64,000 nucleotides of DNA from Deltaproteobacteria bacterium (lineage in GTDB: Bacteria; Desulfobacterota; Desulfarculia; Desulfarculales; Desulfarculaceae): the NCBI GenBank assembly GCA_020444165.1, contig JAHLLK010000010.1:1-64000 (forward strand), in the 5' to 3' direction. Positions 60,969-64,000 of the stretch are shown here, one piece after another (within the stretch, counting starts at the first letter, position 1; every line of letters starts with the position of its first letter). Below the pieces are notes generated by a model that was not told where the DNA came from, made no database searches, and saw only the letters and a program-made list of their open reading frames with translations. The translations under genes were made by a program, and so were the position numbers.

Positions 60969-61469
60969 TCACGCCGGGGGATACCCGGCCAGCGAGGCGA
61001 AGCGATGTTTTAGGCGCTGGGCCACGATGGGCGGCACCAGGCCGTTGATGTCGCCTCCCAGGCTGGCGGCCTCCTTGATGATGGTGGAACTGACGTAGAA
61101 CCACTTGTAATCGGTCATCAGGAACACGGTCTGCACATGGCGGTTCAGCTTGCGGTTCATGAGGGCCAACTGGAACTCGTATTCGAAATCCGACAAGGCC
61201 CGGAGGCCCCGGAGGATCACGTTGGTTTTCTTGCCCACCACATAATCCACCAACAGGCCGTCAAAGGTGTCCACTTCCAGGCCGTCCAGGCCCTTGGCCA
61301 CGGCATGGATCATCTCCATGCGTTCGGGGATGGTGAACAGACCTTGTTTCTCGGAGTTCCGGGCCACCGCCACGATCACGCGGTCGAAGATCTCCAAACC
61401 CCGGCGCAGGATGGACAGATGTCCGTTGGTAATGGGATCAAAAGATCCCGGATAAACAGCAGTGTGCAT
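60969..61469 (-). CDS. coaD: Phosphopantetheine adenylyltransferase
   Basis: 166 aa; makes dephospho-CoA from 4'-phosphopantetheine and ATP. AVYPGSFDPITNGHLSILRR is the nucleotidyltransferase signature. ILRGLRALSDFEYEFQLALM and TDYKWFYVSSTIIKEAASLG (ISSS-type motif) complete the match. It lies 72 bases downstream of rsmD on the same strand, the common rsmD-coaD pairing. Confidence 0.97.
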   Translation of the reverse strand: MHTAVYPGSFDPITNGHLSILRRGLEIFDRVIVAVARNSEKQGLFTIPERMEMIHAVAKGLDGLEVDTFDGLLVDYVVGKKTNVILRGLRALSDFEYEFQLALMNRKLNRHVQTVFLMTDYKWFYVSSTIIKEAASLGGDINGLVPPIVAQRLKHRFASLAGYPPA

Positions 61470-61541
61470 GGACAGACCTTTCTGGCGGACGGGCTGCCAC
61501 AGGCCCGGAATCCTGTCGCGATTGTGGCATGGGGGAGACTA

Positions 61542-62099
61542 TCACGATCCGACGGGCAGGGCAAACATGGACAGTTCACTTTGGCCATAGACCCGGTGAT
61601 CCAGGGGAACCAGGGGCGGCGGGGCCGTGGGGCGCTCGTTCGGCTGGTGCTCCACCACGAAAATGCCGCCCGGGGCCAAAAAACCGGGGTGGGCGGCCAC
61701 CCGGGCCACCCGGGCCACCAGGCCCTGACCATAGGGCGGGTCGGCCAGGGCCAAGTCAAAGGGCCCCTGGGCCATCAGCCGCCGGCTGGCGAACGCCGCG
61801 TCGGCCGCCAGCACCCGGCCCCGGTCCGTGAGGCCCAGCTCGGCCAGGTTCTGGTGGAGCACCCGCACCACCGGCCGCCGGAGCTCCACGAACACACAGG
61901 AGGCCGCTCCCCGGGAGAGGGCCTCCAGGCCCAGGGCCCCGGAGCCGGCAAAGAGATCCACCACCCGGGCTCCCTCCAGGCGCCCGGCCAGGATGGAAAA
62001 CAGGGCCTCCCGCAGGCGGGCGGCCGAGGGCCGGGTGAGCTGGCCGGCCGGGGCCTTGAGCCGCCGCCCCCCGAACTCGCCGCCGATGATCCGGAGCAA
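61542..62099 (-). CDS. rsmD: 16S rRNA (guanine-N2)-methyltransferase RsmD
   Basis: 185 aa; methylates G966 of 16S rRNA. It starts MLRIIGGEFGGRRLKAP. It has TRPSAARLREALFSIL (usual TRPT.D.VREALF), SAM motif VVDLFAGSGALGLEALSRGA and the N-methyltransferase tetrapeptide in LALADPPYGQGL. It is three bases after the upstream aldolase stop and 72 before coaD, so the three probably share a transcript. Confidence 0.95.
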   Translation of the reverse strand: MLRIIGGEFGGRRLKAPAGQLTRPSAARLREALFSILAGRLEGARVVDLFAGSGALGLEALSRGAASCVFVELRRPVVRVLHQNLAELGLTDRGRVLAADAAFASRRLMAQGPFDLALADPPYGQGLVARVARVAAHPGFLAPGGIFVVEHQPNERPTAPPPLVPLDHRVYGQSELSMFALPVGS

Positions 62100-62102
62100 C
62101 AG

Positions 62103-63182
62103 CTAACCTAAAGCCCGGATGACCAGGCTGCCGGTGCCCGGGGCGCGGAAGGCCTTCAAGTAATGGTGGGCGGTGCGCCGCGCCTCCTCCTCGATGGCCT
62201 GGATCATGTCGGCCGGCAGGTGGTCGATCTCCTGTTTGAAGGGCTTGGCCGCGAAGCGGAGATCCTGGCCGGTGGCCGCGGCCCATTTCTTCATCTCGCC
62301 CATGAGCTCGGCCGGCAGGTAGCGGTACACGATGTTCTGCCAGTGGGAGCCCACGTTGCCCTTCCTTATGCCGTGGTCGGCAAAGCGCCCCAACAGGGTG
62401 AGCGGCGTGCCGGACACCCCGTGCTGGGCCATGGACACCCCATAGGTCCGCAGCGCCTGGTGGATGGCCAGGGTGCGCTCCAGGTCCAGGTCGATCTCCT
62501 CGCCGTCCAGGTAGTGGCCGTGGCGGGCGCCGTTGTTGATGGCCAAGAGATCGGGGCGCATCCCCAGCCCGGCCAGGCGGGCCAGGAATTCCTGGGCCTC
62601 CGCCAGGCTGGTCAGGGGGCCGCCGGCCCCGCCGAGCTGCACCTCCAGGCCCAGGCCCCGCTCCCGCACCGGCTGGCTCAGCTCCGCGCAAACCTGGGCG
62701 TTCTCCGCCAGGGGCAGGAGGCTGGCGTCCAGGGCAAAGGAGGTGTAGCCGGCCGCGAGCTGGGCCGCGATCAACTCCCGCACCGCGGCCAGGCTGGCCG
62801 CATCGGCCCCGGCCACCGTGAGGTGGTCGGCGTGCAGGAAAAAGGGCCGGGTGAAGCCGGTTTCCGCGGCATAGGCGGCCACGGCGGCAAAGTGGTCCTC
62901 CGGGGTGAGTCCGGTGTAGCCGCCCGCCAGATCGGACTCCCGGCGGGAAAGCTCGAAGCACACCACGGCGTCCAGCTCCTCGGCCGCCCGCATGATACCG
63001 GGAATCACGTGTTTTATGCGGGTGTTGCAGGCCAGGACGATCACCTGTTCGTCCCGGAGCGCCTGGATGATCTCATGGCCGTTCAAAAGACAGAGCCGGC
63101 TGTCCGGGTCCAGGCGCCGGGTCACGTTTTCCGGCCGCCGGGCCAGAAGCCGGCTGGTCACGGCTGCGGGCTGGGAAGTCAT
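62103..63182 (-). CDS. Class II aldolase family protein (fructose-bisphosphate aldolase-like)
   Basis: 359 aa TIM-barrel protein resembling metal-dependent class II aldolases. HADHLT (zinc/active-site region, usual HLDHG/HTDHC) is at about 117. FALDASLLPLAEN, LEVQLGGAGGPL, AINNGARHGHYLDG (usual GNVHG) and MAQHGVSGTPLTLLGRFADH (usual HGGSG/HGASG) follow. The loop that normally reads NIDTDTQ is GNVGSHWQN, so substrate binding differs from standard FbaA. It lies upstream of rsmD on the same strand, 55 bases after asd. A carbon-carbon lyase on a sugar phosphate is likely, but the exact substrate is uncertain. Confidence 0.72.
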   Translation of the reverse strand: MTSQPAAVTSRLLARRPENVTRRLDPDSRLCLLNGHEIIQALRDEQVIVLACNTRIKHVIPGIMRAAEELDAVVCFELSRRESDLAGGYTGLTPEDHFAAVAAYAAETGFTRPFFLHADHLTVAGADAASLAAVRELIAAQLAAGYTSFALDASLLPLAENAQVCAELSQPVRERGLGLEVQLGGAGGPLTSLAEAQEFLARLAGLGMRPDLLAINNGARHGHYLDGEEIDLDLERTLAIHQALRTYGVSMAQHGVSGTPLTLLGRFADHGIRKGNVGSHWQNIVYRYLPAELMGEMKKWAAATGQDLRFAAKPFKQEIDHLPADMIQAIEEEARRTAHHYLKAFRAPGTGSLVIRALG

Positions 63183-63237
63183 CGCCGCTCACCTGTTCCG
63201 GGGGCCCCGGAGGGCCCCCGTTGGGAAATTTTTTATT

Positions 63238-64000
63238 TCAAAGATATTTTTCGGCCAGAAGCTCGGCGATCTGCACGGCGTTGGTGGCCGCGCCCTTCCT
63301 GATGTTGTCCGCGGCCAGCCACAGGTCGATGCCGTTGGCCTGGCTCAGGTCTTCCCGGATGCGGCCCACCAGGGTGAGATCCTGGCCGGCGGCGTCCAGG
63401 GGCATGGGGTAGACCTTGTTGGCCGGGTCGTCCACCAGCTTCACCCCCGGCGCGGCGGCCAGGGCCTGGCGCACCTGGGCAGGGGAGACCTTCTGCCGGG
63501 TGGTGAGGTTCACCGCCTCGCTGTGCCCGTATTTCACCGGCACCCGCACGCAGGTGGCGGTCACCTTGATGCCGGGGTCCTCCATGATCTTCTGGGTCTC
63601 CAGCACCATCTTCATCTCTTCCTTGGTGTAGCCGTTCTCCCAGAACACGTCGATATGGGGGATGAGGTTCATGGCGATCTGGTAGGGGTACACCTTGGCC
63701 TCGGGCGCGGTGCCGTCCTTGTACAGGGCCTTCAACTGGTTCTCCAGCTCCACGATGGCCTTCTGGCCGGTGCCGGAAACCGCCTGGTAGGTGGACACCA
63801 CCACCCGTTCGATGGTGGCCAGATCGTGGATGGGCTTCAATACCACCACCATCTGGATGGTGGAGCAGTTGGGGTTGGCGATGATGCCCTTGGTCTTGTA
63901 CCCGGCCACGGCTTGGGGGTTGACCTCGGGCACCACCAGGGGCACCTCGGGGTCCATGCGCCAGGCCGCGGAGTTGTCCACCACCACCGCGCCGGCCGCC
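63238..64000 (-). CDS. asd: Aspartate-semialdehyde dehydrogenase (partial)
   Basis: C-terminal ~253 residues of Asd, which reduces aspartyl phosphate to aspartate semialdehyde for lysine, threonine, methionine and diaminopimelate. The N-terminal NADP domain is beyond the right edge. Visible: VVVDNSAAWRMDPEVPLVVP, the catalytic Cys in IIANPNCSTIQMVVVL, VVVSTYQAVSGTGQKAIVEL, IAMNLIPHIDVFWENGYTKE and VRVPVKYGHSEAVNLTT with the active-site His. It ends with IAELLAEKYL. The reading frame is open to the window end. Confidence 0.97.
   Translation of the reverse strand, partial: AAGAVVVDNSAAWRMDPEVPLVVPEVNPQAVAGYKTKGIIANPNCSTIQMVVVLKPIHDLATIERVVVSTYQAVSGTGQKAIVELENQLKALYKDGTAPEAKVYPYQIAMNLIPHIDVFWENGYTKEEMKMVLETQKIMEDPGIKVTATCVRVPVKYGHSEAVNLTTRQKVSPAQVRQALAAAPGVKLVDDPANKVYPMPLDAAGQDLTLVGRIREDLSQANGIDLWLAADNIRKGAATNAVQIAELLAEKYL

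Overview
The window is GC-rich, densely coded chromosomal DNA and looks like a Gram-negative, probably anaerobic bacterium of the Desulfobacterota (former Deltaproteobacteria; a Desulfarculus-like lineage would fit). The pointers are etfBA with a FadR-like TetR regulator, selB, the thrS-infC-rpmI-rplT-pheS-pheT order, tamA/tamB (two membranes), several NtrC/PAS signalling genes and an acid CoA-transferase. This placement is an inference from gene content. No prophage, insertion-sequence transposase, CRISPR array or rRNA was seen, and one tRNA (Val, GAC) is present.

Layout: 1-2.4 kb etfA (cut by the left edge), etfB and a TetR regulator. 2.7-6.4 kb mltG-ruvX, then selB on the other strand. 6.5-11.6 kb a TPR/FkbM methyltransferase, a PAS histidine kinase and a TolB-like propeller protein. 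11.6-13 kb panC-panD. 13.2-16.9 kb a tight lipid-related operon (small membrane protein, hotdog thioesterase, DAK2-DegV fusion, ketoacyl synthase). 17-21.8 kb a chemoreceptor and two response regulators. 22-29 kb nicotinate phosphoribosyltransferase, a cytidylate-kinase-like/BON protein, a divergent phosphate pair and an MFS transporter. 29.4-35 kb tamA-tamB. 35.3-38.7 kb an APH/P-loop kinase plus adenine deaminase. 39.2-40.7 kb three related coiled-coil proteins, two of them lipoproteins. 40.9-43.6 kb YihY, a hydrolase and a MerR regulator. 43.9-50.9 kb the translation cluster. 51-55.7 kb a FlgT-like periplasmic protein and miaA-mutL-DUF2238. 56.2-58.5 kb CoA-transferase plus TetR. 58.9-64 kb a KAS/KAS-like pair, coaD, rsmD, a class II aldolase and asd (cut by the right edge).

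Most genes are housekeeping or familiar. The least explained material is non-coding. There are two dispersed structured repeat families. The first is a modular array of hairpins (called stems A-B-C-D-E here). It has eight copies or partial copies, near 2.4, 4.3, 23.8, 38.9, 48.8, 55.8, 56.1 and 57.8 kb. Stem sequences differ between copies but stay paired, which is the pattern expected of a selected RNA or DNA structure. Several apical loops show A-N-GGA-N on one strand. The second is a long near-perfect palindrome with a G/C-rich base and an A/T-only apex. It has five copies, four between convergent genes and one in frame inside the TPR/FkbM gene.

Other points: infC appears to start at AUA behind a perfect Shine-Dalgarno sequence. 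tamA has no ATG or GTG covering its signal peptide. The ihfA slot after pheT holds an 18-bp minisatellite. A hybrid-kinase receiver has Glu in place of its phosphoacceptor Asp. A KAS-like partner has Ala in place of the catalytic Cys.
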